From NCBI GenBank assembly GCA_025345505.1, contig JANVCC010000048.1, positions 1 through 64,000 of the forward strand: a stretch of 64,000 bases of DNA. Direction: 5' to 3'. How positions within the stretch are numbered: the stretch's first letter is position 1; every line of letters begins with the position of its first letter. Position numbers and translations under genes: made by a program. The notes under the pieces were generated by a model. The model saw nothing but the letters and a program-made list of their open reading frames with translations. It was not told the DNA's origin and searched no databases. Positions 32,101 through 47,237 of this stretch are shown here, piece by piece. The DNA is from Todiramphus chloris collaris. Lineage: Eukaryota > Chordata > Aves > Coraciiformes > Alcedinidae.

Positions 32101-35100
32101 TGCCCCCGAAACCCTCTCTCCAAATAACTGCCCTCGGTTCACTTTGTGAGGCGTTTTCCTTCTTTCCCCACCTCAGGGGTTGTCCAGAGGCCTGTCTGTC
32201 TCCCCTCCTTTCTTTAGCTGGAAGGATGCAAGTGTAGGTGTGGGGTTTGCTATGGTAAGGGTGGTGTGGAGCTTCGGTGCATGTTCTGACCTTCCAGTGC
32301 GCTTTGGAGAACAGTCTCCCTGTAAATGCTGATTCTAAGGACTTGGGAAACTTTCTGTGTCTTCTGGGGCTTCTCCTGAGAACAGCAGAATTTGTTTGGG
32401 AATTTGTTTTTTGTCTTCTGCGAACATGGCAAAACCAACTTTACAAAAGCTAGAGCTGGGTTGGCTTGAGGAGAGGAAAAGGGGTGAAAACCTATTTAAT
32501 TTGGTGCTAGTTGGTTTTACAGTTGTATCATTTGGCATTTTATCAGCCTGGAATCATATGCTATGGTCTCTGTACTGTAGCAGTAATACTATTTGTTGTA
32601 GTTTTGAGAAGATCTTACTGCAGTGGAAAGAACCAAAAGTAGAAAATGCTTCTTGTCCTAGATATGCTGATTTTAATTTTTTTTTTTTCTTCACTTCTTT
32701 CGCTGTTCTTTGTAGGAAATTGTTTCATTCTTTGGGTGTGATCATTGAGACAGCTGTTGGGAGGGGGGAAGAGTGGCAGTCGAAATACCAGTTTGTCGTT
32801 CAGGTTGCAGTCCCTTGGGTTTTTGTAGTCCCTCATCCTTCAGCATGAAGGACCTGGCATCTCTCCAAATTTTTATTTTTTTAATTTGGTAATCAACCAT
32901 TCTGAGTGCTCTACAGAAAGTCTTTAGGGAAGTGGACCATTTGCTGCCTGCTGTTTTGTAGAAAAGCGAAAGTACCCACAAAATAACTGCCAGCATGGAT
33001 TTATGTTTAATGTCAGCTTGACCATGCCTAAACATACCCTCTCTGCTTTGACCGGGTATTTGTATAGGGAAGGGAATGGTTCTTGGGCTGGGTAGCACAA
33101 CAGAGATTTGTGACTTTGGTTTTAATGAGTGGGGAAAAAAAGTTACTGTGTTGATGACTCTTTGTTGATCTTGCTGCGGGTGATGGTCTCTGCCATCAAG
33201 AAGGGGCGTCTACAACTAATAATTGGTATTGGGTTCTGCACCAAAGGACTAAGTGAGAGACATGACACTTCCACTCCATCTCCTGAGCCGGGTAGTGTGT
33301 TGGAAATTACCTAGTGATGAAGTCAGGAATGTAAGTGGAGACGTGAGTGTGTGGATGTTGGGTAGGAATGTTAAGACTTTGGTTGTGTGCTGGAAGATTC
33401 TCTTCTTCCACAGTTTAGAGCTTTATAGCACTAATTTAACAGGAAGTGCCCTCCATAACAGTTAAAGTAGTGTTTTGTGGTGGTTTTTTTTTTAATCTAA
33501 GCAAGTATTTACAGCTATTATTTTTAAATATAAATGAAAAAAATAAATTGAGTTTGTTCACTATGAACTAAAATTCTTAGTAGAGCTAGAGCAATGCATC
33601 TTAATGTTTCAGGAAAAAAATGAACACTGCAGAAGTAACAAGACTGTAACGACTGTAATTGCTGCGCATGCAATACGTGCCTGCTCGGTCATTTGCTGTA
33701 GCGGCTGCTGTGTGCCCATACTGTTGGTAGGTAGTAGGTGGTCTGTGTGCAGCTAGTGTTCAGGTTGCTTGGGGATGGTGCCTGCTCTTGTGGCAGAGAG
33801 TAGCAGGGACTCTAGGAAAGACTTGAGGCTTCTGCAAGGGAAGAGCTTGGCTCATCTTCTCAGCCAACCATCATCACAAGGGGAAATGAGGTGGTGAAAG
33901 GCTGTGAAGTGCTTTCAGCATTTCCACCTTGCAGGTAAATATAACCTACTGGGTGCTGTTCATGAGGTGCTTCTCCTGGAGCAGGAAACAATGTGGGTGG
34001 ACAATGAATTTGGCCTCAAAGTCACCTTGAAGCGGTTTAGGCTGCATCCAGATTTTTGTGCATTGGTACCAGTAAACCACAGCTCAGGGACCACTGACCT
34101 GTGCTATCTGCCATCTGTGAATTAGGATGAAATATTTAAGAAAGAAATAGATGAAGGACAGCATTTGAAGAAGTTTTTTAAGTGTTAGGCATCTAAACCT
34201 CGCCATAAATGCCCAAGTTGTCTAGCTTGTTAGAAAATTATCTCGTTTCACACAATTTGAGAATCAGTGGAACTTCTGGAAGTAAGAGACTTGTTTTGGA
34301 ATTAAGTAGCCAACTTCAGGCAGCTAAATTTGATAAATTTTGGACATACCTGTAACTAGTAAACTAGTTTTCATAGTTAACTGCCTTCCACAGTCTTTCA
34401 GAGCATTTAGCTTTGGAAGTGTGTAAGGACTTGAGGCAGTGAGGCTATCTAGGATGAAAGTTTAGAAAGGGGGACAGCGTGATAATAAAGATGTCTTCAG
34501 TAAATTTCTGATTTTCTTCGTAAGTGTATTTTTGATTAGTTCCAGAGTGGCATAGTGACAGTAAAGTAAGTTTTTTATCTATAATGTAGATTGTTACAAA
34601 TGTTAAGTCAAACTATAAACAAAATTAATCTAAGCAAAGTGTATGTGTCTCACACCAGTGATGAACTTGGTTCGTAAAAAGCTGAGTTTTGTTTAAAATT
34701 ACTGGTCAGATGCATACAAGAGTTTGCTTTCCTGAATGAAGTAATGGGTTTGGTGTTTTTTTGGGTTTTTTTTGCAAGAGTTAGATGAGAATTGTTAGAG
34801 CAATTCTTTTTCCCATGTCTATCCAGTAAATACATACATTTCTTTCAAGTACTGACTGCTGACTTTATTAATTAGGGTGGTTTTGCTTCCGTGTAAGAAG
34901 AAAATTCTTTAGCCGTCCTTCTTGCACTGATTGTTTAGGAGTCACATCATGTTCTTTATCTGCAGAGTGGTTTTTTTTGTGTTGGTTTTTGTTGGTTTGT
35001 TTTAGTATCAGGATGTGATGAACACTCCCATACTACTTCTGTATTTGGAGCATGGTGCCCTTGGTAGCTGAGCAGTGCAACATATGTCATCTTCTATATA

Positions 35101-38100
35101 GCTCATATATTTTAGTCTGTCAATGTTGCTTGTGCTAAATGTTGTGAACAAAGATTGTTCTTGTCAGGTTCTGGATGATTTTTGATCAGTTGAATGTAAT
35201 TTTAGCTCATAATTGGGTTATTGTTCTAAGGTTTAATCTGCCAGTCAAGAGAATACAGCCTGCAAAATAGGTAGTTTATAAGATGAGGTAATGATTTCAT
35301 TTTGCAGGAATTTCTTAATAAGTTGACTCTGACATTTCTAAAAAAAAAAAGTTTTCAGTGATTTTCAGTGCAGTATAAAGATGCAAATTCAGCAGTGGTG
35401 AAAGAGTATTTTGTCATCTACACAAAATGCAAAACAAGCATGGAAATTTTTTTCCCTTAAATACAGCTCAAGATTGTTATTAAATGGTGGAAAATAACAG
35501 TTCTTAAAAAAACCCTTAATTCCTGCATGTAGTGAAGGTAACTGGAAGTAGATTGATAAGACAGCAGAGTGTCTGTGCACAGCATAATAAACACTGTGGC
35601 CTCTAGCCTGAACGGGTGAACTCCTGTGGCACATGGAGCACTCTGGTTTCAGAGGCCTCTCTGCATGCACCTCCCTGGGACACCAGGACTGGGTTGAGCT
35701 GATTTTTTTTTCCCATATTTTCTATTCTAGTCTTTAAACGTAATTTTCTCATCTGTTTAAGCCAATGTCTGCCATCGAGTTATTTGAGCAAGCCCGGACT
35801 GTCTTATTGTGCATTTATTTTTAACTAATCTGTGAATATTTTGTAGGGATGAGACTAGAAAACTAACTGCATAGGGATTTTTAACATTATTTTTTGTTTC
35901 AAAAGGAGTAAAGCTGCTTGTTTCAACTATACTGTTCCCTGAGTGTCTGAAGTCATGCTAACATGCACAGTTGGCTTGAAAAGCTTTTTGATGTAAGATG
36001 GCTGCAATCAATTTCTTTAAATACACAAGTCATTAAAGGGTAAACTATCTTGAATCATAAACTATGCTAGAGGCCGATTTTTTCCTTATGTTTTAGTAAG
36101 ACTTCATATTTTTTTCTGTCTGTCTTCATTTTTTTCTCTCTGAGACAAACAGGGTTTTTTAGTCTTGTGGGCAGATGGCAGCAGGCACAGTGGGGATACA
36201 CTGTGACATGTCCATGAACCCAAGTTAAAGCTCGTGGCATCTAATTTTAGGTCATCCAGCTTTGGTAATATCCCATCAGAGCCTGATCCTGTAGCTGTAC
36301 ACGTAGATAAATCCAGTCTGTAGTTATGGAGGGTTTTGTGTACAAAAAGACTGGTTTTGATTTTCTTCCAATCTTTCATTTTCACTGAAGTGCAGAAGTT
36401 CCTGCTATGAAAGTATACAGACACGTAATTTGAGTTGAAAGTATGTTGCCGGTTAAAATAGCAGGACTACAGTATTTGTAATTTCAAAATATAAAAATAT
36501 AAGTAAGATATTTGTATATCTAAGAAATATAGAAGATAAGTAAAATTTTCTTAATAGTCAGAATATCTTTGTATATATTCATATATTCCCCACTCTATAC
36601 TTGTATGATAAATTCCAAGATTAAATAATTACAGAAAAATAATTTTGAATTATAATTCTTCATATAGCTTTCAATTGTAGTATGATGTAAAACTAATTCT
36701 TAACAAGTAATTTTAGCACCAGAGACCATGAAATCTGAAGTGCAAAAATCCACTTATTTAAGGTTAAAAAATTAAGTAAAGCATACCTACAAAAATACCA
36801 GTAGCATCCCATTCTCCTTTTCTGTGGAAATAGCATTTTTTGCATGCAAAGAACTGGTCTCACAGTGTTAAATAATTTTTGTTCAGAGTAGGATACTATT
36901 GGTTTGAGATCTATCAATTTAAAAATAGTTAAACATATTACCGTTTATCTCTCATTTCTCCTATGCTTAATTTTCTTTTCCTTTGTTACTATGTTAAAAA
37001 TAAACACGAAGCTAACTTGCTTTGTATTCAATTATTTTAATGCAGCTAACTTAACTGCATGTTTTGGTTACAGACCGTAGGAGTCTGCTAGTAGGTGTAG
37101 TACTCAAAAGCAGCATTTTGGAAAGTGGGTATTTGTACTTTGATTTCGTGCACTTGCAGCACGGCGTTATTATCTGGTCTTCTAAAGGCAGGTGGATGGG
37201 AGTCGCATGCAGTGACTCATGGGATATGGTACTTCACTAATTTTAGCAGAGCAATTCTTATCTCTCAATGTTCAGTTTTATTGGAACCTTTTGGAAAAGC
37301 AATGAAGTGAAACAAAATGGAGTTGAGAGAAAACGATAAGCTGAATCCCAAAGCAGCTAGAAATAACATACAGTGAAAAATAAATTAAAAGGAGGTAAGG
37401 TATGTTTATTGCTCAACAAATCTTTGACAAGATCTGAGAGAAAAGAGAGCTTTATCTTTCTTAGCACACTATCAGCATTTTCCGTTGAGTTTCATGAACA
37501 TTTATGCATTTAGTAAGAGGATCTCACACTTCTGATACCTGTTTGCAATTATGGATGCTTCCGAAGTTGGAAACCAAGTAACAGCCGAGTTTGCATTTGC
37601 TGCTTGTGCCTTACTACTATTTTCTTCATATCATTGCCAGTAAGAGAAAACTTCCAAAGAGGAGATAGTCTGTGCCTTGCATAACACTGTGCATTCACGT
37701 GCACAAATTAAAGTGTAGATTTTGCCTCAAAATGGTGGAGGTTTTGTTTCTCCAGATTTCCTTTTGGTCAGTTGTTAATCTTCCAGTCAGTATCTTCTGA
37801 TCTGTCGTGGACTTCAGAGACAAGCTTAAACCCAGTGTTTGTGCGCAATCCCTTCTTCCCAACACTTAAGATTCAGGTTCAAAATTGTGCAAACTCAAGA
37901 CAAAAGAATTGCTATTTCATAAAATGTAATCACAGGCCACTGATTGTTCACTGATGAGAAATGATGCTGTTCACTGCAGAAAATGCATTGTTACCCATAG
38001 ACTAATATTAATATAATGATGGAAACCTTGATCATATAAGCACTTGTTAACCACAGCCATAAAAATGCTTAGGCCTTGGAGCATACTGATGAATCCATTT

Positions 38101-41100
38101 TATTTTCATAAAACATTGTTTAAAATTAAAACTATACATGCAACTCCAGTGTTCAAGGAATAACACAGTTACGGTTTCTTTTGCCTGTATAATTTTATGT
38201 AATGGTTTTTTTTTCACCACTGGAGTATGCAATGTTACGTACGCATTTTTCATGCCTTTTAAGAGTATCTACAGTGTGACTATTGCTGGTTTTGCCCATG
38301 CTACATTTTACATTGATGATTGTTCCCACTGAAGTTAAGGCACTTTCACTACATGTACATTAGTGTTTGAAGGAATTTGCACTCTCTATGAAAAGAGGAA
38401 ACATGGATAACATTTTTCTATTGGTAACTTCTAAAAGTTTCTGTGTATCTTAATTCCTGTATGTTACAGAAACCCTTAATTACAAATAAAGGAAGCTGGA
38501 TACTAAGATTCTTACTGGAAAAGCTGATACCATTATGAGAAGAAAGGTTTAATTTTTACATTAGGAAAGCTGGGAAACAGGTATGTCAGAAACCTGAGCA
38601 TTTTAACATAGTTTCAAAATTATGGAAACCATGTACGTGAAAGCACGTTTAGTAATCACATGATGTCATTCTGTTGTTTTTAACCACAGAACTTAAATTA
38701 AAAGCCTGTGAATTCTGAAAATTACCTTGACTGTTCATTAGCAGTTACCTGAAAAATCTAGGCAATCCTTTTTGTTCATGCAACAAAGAGTTTAGAAAGA
38801 GTATTGTTCTCCTCACCTTGTGCTTCTGTTCGTTGTTACGCAGTTCAGAAATCACAGAAAACTTTTTTCCTTTATATATTAATTAAAAGCAAAGAATTGT
38901 TACTAGTTGTTTTCACAGGAACCAGACTGGCACCATTTCTAGCTTAATGTAATTAAAGTTGAGACTTCAGGACGTTCCTAAGAACCAACTGCATGAACCT
39001 TTTCTGAGGAAGCTGGTGTTTCAGAGTCAGTCATCACGTGCAAGCCGATGCTTAAAGATAATAAGGCACACAGGAATTTGGCATTGACACTATATTTTCT
39101 CAATAAAAAGGGAGCATTTTATTTATTTATTTTCACCAAAATGGTTTTCTGAAAACTTGTTGATCTTCATAAAATGTGGTGAAGAGTGAGAAGGGATTGT
39201 GCACTTTGCTCATTTGCAACTCACGGTGTCTGACCTCTTACCAGTTTGACTAGAAGGTAACATCAGGTAGTTTAAATGCTGCTGCATTACTATTTTGTTT
39301 GTTTCCTCGCTTGTTAAAAAGAGGGGTTTTTTATTTCACTGACATCTTTTTGAAGGAGAGTGGTGGATGCACATCTGGAAACGTTTCAAACTGACAGTGT
39401 TGGAAAGCAAGAAACATGGGCACTCTCAATCTGTAATTGCATCTTTCAGTTTTGTAGCTTTGTCTTCTTATACTGACCTGAAGTAAATAGACTTACAGAA
39501 AATATTTATTGTAAGAAAGAGATTCTTCCTTTTCCTGTACACTTTCCACTCCACTGGCTTCCAGAAGGCTTCTTTATAAACCCTTCTAATTGGAAGCATG
39601 CTCCTAACTCCATGCTCCATACTCTTGATTTCAGACATGAGATCTCCTCGTGTTATTCAGCTTGTACCTTTTAGGAAATACGGATTATCAGTCAAGTATC
39701 TTCAGGTGGCAGTTTTATTAGGTTTTCTTATCCACACTGACATTCTTTTCCCCCATAGTTTTTAAAAGTTTTATAAAAATAGCCCATGGACAAGTTACCC
39801 AAGTATAAGCCTAACTTGTAGCACTGATTTCTGAAGACATGTGGCTTTCAATAAAATGGAATGGGTTTTGTCCCTTGCAGGGGCACAGGAAATACTGATA
39901 AATATCATCTAAAGCCAACTGATGGCCCAGGTGCTTTGGGAACAGCCTAGGAGCAGAATGCGGTTTGCTCTGCCAAGTTAGTGGATAAGCAGTTAGTGTT
40001 TCCTGGGCCAGTGGGAAGGAATGATCCCCAAATTTCCACTTGGCTCTTCTTACATGAGAACTGCTTTTCTTGATCAAACTAGTATGTCTTGTAATTCAGA
40101 ATCTTGTCTCCAGCTGTTGCCAGTCTCGAGCGTCTCCTAAAAAGGTGCCAAAAGCCAGCCAATTTTTTGATGTAGGAAGCTGTAGAATATTTTTTCTATA
40201 CTACTTCCTAGACAGTAACAATTTAGATAATAGTTTCTGCTTCTACACATAAAGAATTCTTATTTACTCCATTTTGGAATGTTTTAAATTCTCTTTACTG
40301 TAATAACTTGAACATTTTGGCTAATAATGTTAAAATCTATGCCTTTTGAAGTCAAGCCTACTCAGTCATCTCCGAATGCCTTGCAGCCTCCCACTGCAGC
40401 ACTCATTCTCTGCTGGCATGTACCGAGGGCTCTTTCTTGGGTTGAAGAAAAGGGCCATGTATTTCTGCCTGGCTGGCCAGGGCTTGATGGACATAAGAGA
40501 CCTTGAGCGGTGAGCTAGGGAAGGGCCACAGTGGTTGTCTGTTGATTGCCAGTGGAAGAGCTGTGAAGTGCGCATATGAAAGGAAGAAAGGGAGAGTTTG
40601 GCTGAGATGCGTGTTAAGCGAAAGAGGAGTTAGAGATGTCCCAGTGTACTGAGAGGACCGGTGTCTTTGCTGTGTGGTTTGGTGCAGTGCTGTTGACTTC
40701 AGTGGAGCAGTGTTAGTTTACACCTGCAGAAATTTTTCTCCTGAATACCTGTGAACGAGAATATATAATGAAGTGTTTATGGGTGAGTGACAGCGAACGA
40801 GCGTGCGAGAGCATGTGCACACGTTTTCAGGCCTGATTGATTACACGAAAAAAAAAGCCCTGGAGTTGAAAGAACATTATTTTAATTTAACATTCATTAT
40901 CTTCACGCGTGAGATAACAGTTCACTTTGGACCAGATCCTAGAACCATTATGTATCTCGAGCAGAGACTGTTTTTTCTTTGAATGAGGTTATTCTGTATG
41001 AGAATGGCAAAATGTAGTCAGATCTTTGGCGATAAAAATACATGGTTTAGTCACCATATATTAAAGTAATACTGATTTATTTCTGTTAGGAAATCATGGA

Positions 41101-44100
41101 TTTTTTTCTTTTTTTTTTCTTGAATAAATGTTTACATTTTCTTTGAAATATTAAATAAAAAGTAAGAGAAACTTACGTTTTCGATCTCTAATCTTGGAGA
41201 AGCATGCAGACATTTTAATTCATGCTGCATTCATTGATCTAGCCCTTAGATATTTAACCACACTGCAGCTAGGTCATCTGCCTGCCAGACACTGCTAAAG
41301 AGTTCAGTTGGGTTATTGGCTTCTACATGTCACTTTTCCAAAAAAAAAAAAAAAAGGAAGAAAAAAGAGAATAAGCTATAAACATCTCAGTTAAACAATG
41401 TGAATTCATGGTCTTATCATTCAACTAGGGGTTTTTTTCCTATAAATAGGAAAAAATGCACATCGTAGCAAACAAAGGGGGAAAAAAAAATCTGATTTTG
41501 ATATTCTTTGGCAGTTCTTTTTCTGTTAAATACAGATTTTTGCAATATTAAGTCATCTAATTAGGCAGCAGCTTGCTATTAAATATTTTCATAACAGATG
41601 TAGTTTGTAAGCATGGAAATGAAAGCCACATTTTAAATTTATAACCCCAAATAACATTCGGAAATGTAAAAATTCTCTTAAAAATGTCTTATTCTTTAAT
41701 TATAAATATAATAATGTAAAAAAAATGGGAAAAGTCTGTATTTTAGGTATTCAGCAGCAGCAAGAAACTAGTTTCCCAGACTGTAAGTGCTACTGTTGGA
41801 CAGTAGTTACAGGTCCAGTGATCTAGATACATTATAAGGGAAATAAGTGTGGTAACAGCTAATATGTGGCAGTGGAATGCAAAGGAGATTATCACAGTGC
41901 TCTTAAGTGTCCCGTATTTTCTGGGAGGAAGCTAGTCACAATGAAAGAAAACTCTTCTTGGTTTGCAGTAGGCAAGTACCTTGTGTAAAGAGGGATGGTA
42001 AATTCTTTCACAGCGATGTGCTGTCAGCAGTGGGTTTTGAAGGGTGACCCGTGAGTTTTCCAGTTACTTCCTTACAGAAAAGAAACGGAAAGTTCATGCT
42101 CTTCTGAGTTACTGTTTTAGTCTGTGTGAATGCAGGTGGAACAAGAAAGTCATGTTTCATATGAAGATGGGAACTGTATTTCCCTCTTGTTAAATGAAAG
42201 CGAAGAATCCAGAGATGCTGATTTTGCCTGTCTGCATCTGGATCCCTTGGCTCATTTCCTTGTGCTTTCTTGGTGGACACCGAAAGCACCATCAAATGTG
42301 TGTTTATTGTCACGTCAAGTATCTCTCAGGTGTTACTATACCTTCAGAAGAGAAACTGTAAACAGAGGAAGGGGTCAGTTGTTCATTTTACTTGTATTGT
42401 TTTCTTAATAAGCAAACTATTCAATGGTTTCACTCTCAGACTGTTTTAATAGCTCCTCTGTTTTGATATATTAATCTGTGACAGTTTTGGTACAACGTCT
42501 TGTTATACTTTCATCTGGGCACTCTGTGATGTGATGCCTTTCTTTAAGTAACACCCCATGATGTATTTCCATGAGGAGTCCAGACTGTAAAGGAGGAATT
42601 TGCCTAAAGGTTTCATGAATGCCATTGCTGAGCAAGACTTCAGTGCAGCAGGGCAGGTTATATGGGGATCTGATACCTTTGCTCTTTCTTTTGAAAGAAC
42701 GTTGAATAGGCTGCAAACTCAGATGAATGTTCTGTGTCCACATTGTTATTTCTTTACCGGTAAATAGGGACTTCAGTTATGGAAGGCACCTCAGTGAGGT
42801 TAAAAAAAAATGGTTCTGAAACCCAGCTGCATGGCAAAGGGACATGAGAATTGAGTGGTAATAAAAGCAAAAAGTCTGTTAATGCCACATACTTGCAGGT
42901 TTTTTCAGGAACTAAAGATGCCTCTTGAAAAAGGTTTTGTGTGGCTCAGCTACAGTTCAGGAGTGATCAAGGGCAGGAGTGTTCAGCTATGGGCGAGGCA
43001 GGCTGCAGCTCTTCTGCATGGGAGAGTTCACACGTGTCCATTGAGTTCAGTCTGTTCTGGTGGGTATGGTGGCCAGATGATTATCAAACAAATAAATGAG
43101 GTACAGTATCACAACGGGTATCGGACCTTTTCATATCTACATTTCTAACCTTAAGAAACAAAAGAGCTTTGGGCAGTTTGAAATTGCAGTCCTGTTTTTG
43201 AGCATTTCTTCCAAGTTCCACTGTATTAATGAAAATAACTGAATTGCTGAACTTGCTGGAGAGCTGATGGTTAGCTGTTGTCGCAGGAACCCGACATCTC
43301 AGGCAGAATGTGCTGCTTTACAATTGCTTTGTCTTCGATTCAAATGATGGCCTTTGCTTCCTGCGTCTCAGGCTACAGCGAGTTGCAATGGGAGGTAGCC
43401 TTGAGAAGGTGTTTGCTGATGAGGCTCTGTCACCCTTGACAGGTATACTGGATAATTACAAAGTAATAGAAGATGGTGTACAGTGTTTGGAAATTTCATT
43501 TAAAGTGTATATGTATGTCGCTATGATTTTGCCTCATCCAAGCCATTTGTATGATCCGTTGGCACTTTCCACGTGAGTAAGGCTGCTTGTGTTCTCAACC
43601 TGGCCGAGTTCCAGTTTGGGTAATTATGTTCTGACTACCTGCAGTTCTGTAAAGTTTCATCTGGATTTTGTTACTGTTGTTTATTTACATAGTCATGCCT
43701 GTGTGAACTGCCTATGGCAGTTTACTACATGACAGCGCAGGGTAAAAAAGTTACAAAAGTCCCTGCTCTGAATTACATTTGATATTTGTGCATTAGCACA
43801 TATAGTGTGGCATGATACAGTACAGAAAAAAAACCCTAAAGTAGCACATTCAGTAATAGCATTCATAGAAGAGTTAGGTTTTCAGAGCTTGTGAAATAAG
43901 AAAGTGAAATCCATGAAATGCGAGTGCAAAAGACGACAGCAAAGGGGTGATGGGAGACAAAGGAGAGAAGTGAGAAAACGAGATAGATCTAGGAGGGGTG
44001 AAGAAAGGAGCATGGAATGGGGTGTAGTTCAAAAATGTGTTATAAAAGACTCCTGCAAAAGCTGGTGCAGCATGGGTTAAGTTGCTGATTAGTCTGCGCT

Positions 44101-45330
44101 GTAAAATATACCATGTATAGTGCAGCAGGATTGGGTGTAGTTTGCTGGTAGGAGAAATAATACCTGTTTGTATTGTCGATAAAACTATGTATATTTTTAC
44201 GAGGTTATTTGACATGGATTTTACACGTGTATCAACAAGGGAGGGGGAGTCAGTACTCATGTCAGTAGGACTTAATAACATATCTGCACATGGCAATCAT
44301 CTGCTGGTGCAGAAGTGTTCCCCTTCTATATACACACAAAGGCACATTTTATCATTTACCACTTGGTCTCTCAGGATCATGCTTCAATTGTAGTAGGAAG
44401 AACTTGCTGTGTGCTACTGTAGAGTAACAGGTAGGTGAAAAAAAGAACTCAAGCCACATCCTGTTGTGGAGAGTTGTTCTGTAGAAATACGAACTTTATA
44501 AAGCTGCAAGCTGAGTCTTGAACCTGATTGATATTAATAATCATAATCAGTATTAAGTTGGAATCCATTTCCAGAGGAGTTCAGGATAATTCAGTATTAA
44601 ACCATATTGCTTAACCATAGCAGTCTAATATTTACAACAACTGTTCCAGTGTTCTTACAAAAATACTCGAGTCTGCTTAGAGATGCTTCATCGACACCCC
44701 ATTTGATACAGATAGTAGAAGTGCATGGGAAAAAAAGTTGTAAGGGGTTTTCGTTTTGAAAATGCTTTCAAGAAAAATGTTTTTGAATAGTACTTGTGAA
44801 TGAAATTATACTCTTTTCAACTAGATTGCTCACAAAAAGAAGGTTTGGGTTTTATTGTTTTATTTTCTAGAAATGGAAAAAATGGTTTTCAAAATCTTAT
44901 AATTTGCATATAAACATTGATTTTTCTTATTGTTAGTAGTTGTTTTCACGTGACTTCATTTGCTAATGGAAGTAGTATGCAATGTACTATGTACTTAAGC
45001 AAAAGGAAGATTTAGGACGATGCACGTGCTCTTGAAAGTTGCAGTTCTTCCTATCTTTATTTTGATCTGTTTAACTTTTTTTTTTTATATCTATCTTGGC
45101 ATTGTTTTTGGAAAGAATTTCAACAAAAATATTTTTCACTTTAGGTCGCAGATACACAGTAGTACTGAGCCTTTAAGCTTGTATCTAGCAGAACTACACT
45201 GATTGTTTATTCTGACCTCTTTTAGCTCCTGTGTAACCCAGCTTAAATATTTTTACGTATTTCTCCTGGATGAAGCCCACTGAAAATGCCATCATGAAGC
45301 TCTTGTGATAGCAGCCAGCCTGCCCCGTGT
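32101..45330. other. AT-rich sequence without recognisable genes (possible long intron)
   Basis: Thirteen kilobases show no recognisable coding exon, RNA gene or young mobile element. Only homopolymer runs are seen (for example poly(A) near 41340-41355 and T-runs near 33484 and 41100). The absence of young CR1 copies and the position right of the strong CpG island would suit a long first intron under constraint, but this is inference. Confidence 0.5.
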
Positions 45331-45357
45331 AAGTGAAGGGGTTGAGAACCCCTGTTT
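45331..45357. mobile_element. Possible hAT (Charlie-like) transposon terminus
   Basis: The word GTTGAGAACCCCTG at about 45343-45356 resembles the terminal inverted repeat end TTTGAGAACCCCTG of hAT-Charlie elements. No matching inverted terminus was found nearby, so only one end, if any, survives. Confidence 0.2.
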
Positions 45358-47230
45358 CAGCACAGTGGGGCAGACAGGGATCTTACCCATTTAGCAGTGT
45401 CTGTCTAGTTGTTTCTTTTTGTTTTGTCATCTGTGGGCTCTTTTCATGGAGAGAGGCAGGAATACTTCAGTGAGGAAGGCCATCCAGCACCACATGCTGC
45501 ACATTCTGGGAATGAGATCCATGTGGTTTCTTACCATTTTTTTTTTTTTCTTTCTGTATAATTTATTAAAGCTGTTATGGAATATCTGCTTAAGGCTGAA
45601 AGAGTTTGAACTCTCACTTAGCCTCATTAAGGTCTTGGGCTTGGTGCTTACTAGTTCTGCTTTCATCAAGGCCATTTCCTCAGAGGCTTTTGCAGGAGAT
45701 GCATATGTTCTTATGAATGACCTTCATTTTCTGCTTCAAATCATGTTAGAATTATACTTTTTAATCAGCAGGTTTTATTTAATCTCCAAATTTTATTTCT
45801 GGTGTTCTGCCTCTAAAGCACAAGTTGGGTTTTATACTTTATGCTGAGAGTTGTCTACTTCTGTATTCACACATTCAGATGCTTCAGGCTATTCACTTGT
45901 GTTTTCTGAAGGGTTTAACAGTTCAGCCGTTCCCACACAGACTGTTGAAGTCAGTTAGAGACTCTGTCAAAATTTGCCATCAGGTTGATAAGACAAATCT
46001 CCTGCTGTTAGCGCAGAGTGCTTCTCCACAGCACACAACATGGTTAAGAAATAGTTGAGATACTGGAGATGATGCTACCTGCAGCTCCATCTCTACCTTC
46101 ACCATGTGCTGTAACATTACTCAAACCTATATCTTGGTAAAGAAGTGCTAGAGTGGCTTGTAAGAAAGACTGCAGGACCTCAGGTACTTAGTAGCCAGGT
46201 GTAGTTGTTGAAGTCACTGTGACAAACTGTGCTTGTGCACTGCCACTGAAAAAGAGGCAATTTACCAATAGGCTTTTTTTTTTTTTTTTTTTTAATATGA
46301 TTAGTTCACATTTATGTTTTCTTTTTCATAACTTTGCTTTCCTTCAGGATTTTTGCAAGTTCCATGAGTTTTCTTTCTATGGTTGGGAGGAGATTGAAAG
46401 TGGCTGTCACTTTCAGTCAGTCTGTACCTTATATACTTATTCATTGCAAAATATAAGACTAGTCTTAAGTGAAAAGACATATATATGTAGCTGATGAGTT
46501 TAAATATACATGAAGAACTCGTGTCTCAGAGAATTCTGGCTACTGGTAAGCGACCTCGTTTTTTATTTTAACTATAAGTTTAAACTTTGAACAATGAATA
46601 TGCTTAGAGTAGTGATGTGCTTATTAGGTTAAAAAAAGAACTATCTTTTAATAGGAAAAAATTATCACAGGGCAGACAGCATGAGATTTCATTAGCATTT
46701 ATGCATTGCTAAACTGCCATTTAAAAGTCACACTTCTGTCTTTAAAAGTTTTCCGCAATAGTCATACAAGTAACATTAAACAATGCCTTTTTATTTTTTC
46801 ACTCGGGGTCATATTTTCAGCGATTAAAATGATAAAAGTTGCAAGGGCTGTCTGCAAAGTCTACAGTACTTAGCTGCCATTGATTTTAGTGAGACTTTGA
46901 CTAAACGCTAGTTCAGAAAATCCCACCACATATGGACCTCATCTCTGTCTTCAGACATCTTTGAAGATCTGGTCCTTAGGACAGTTAACAGCATTCCCTG
47001 TGTTCTTTCAGTGGTTTTTCTCTTGCCAGTTCCCCATTTTACTCTGCCGAGCAAGGCCCATCAATTGTAAACACCATTTTGTAGTAATTTCTGAACTCAA
47101 GAGTTCAGACCTGTCAAGAAGGAAGACGTGGCCCTGGCTTTCCCCGCAGTATTGCAGTTCTTTGCTTTAATAACATAAATAGTTCTTAGGATAATTCTTT
47201 TCGCCCATAGATGTTTAAGTGCTGCAAAAA
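45358..47230. other. AT-rich sequence without recognisable genes
   Basis: Contains T-runs near 45538-45550 and a poly(T) run at about 46276-46294. A 142-codon plus frame at 45419-45847 runs through T-rich sequence giving a Phe/Leu-rich translation and has no domain; it is judged accidental. Confidence 0.5.
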
Positions 47231-47237
47231 GGCGATT

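Noticed and set aside
31184-32142. Overlapping 284-codon plus and 246-codon minus frames in CpG island 2
   Set aside because: Stop codons are rare in very GC-rich DNA. Both strands are open together, the translations are low complexity, and no recognised domain or splice-defined coding exon is present.
45419-45847. 142-codon Phe/Leu-rich plus-strand frame resembling a membrane protein
   Set aside because: T-rich DNA yields Phe/Leu codons. There is no conserved pattern and an internal poly(T) run, so it is chance.
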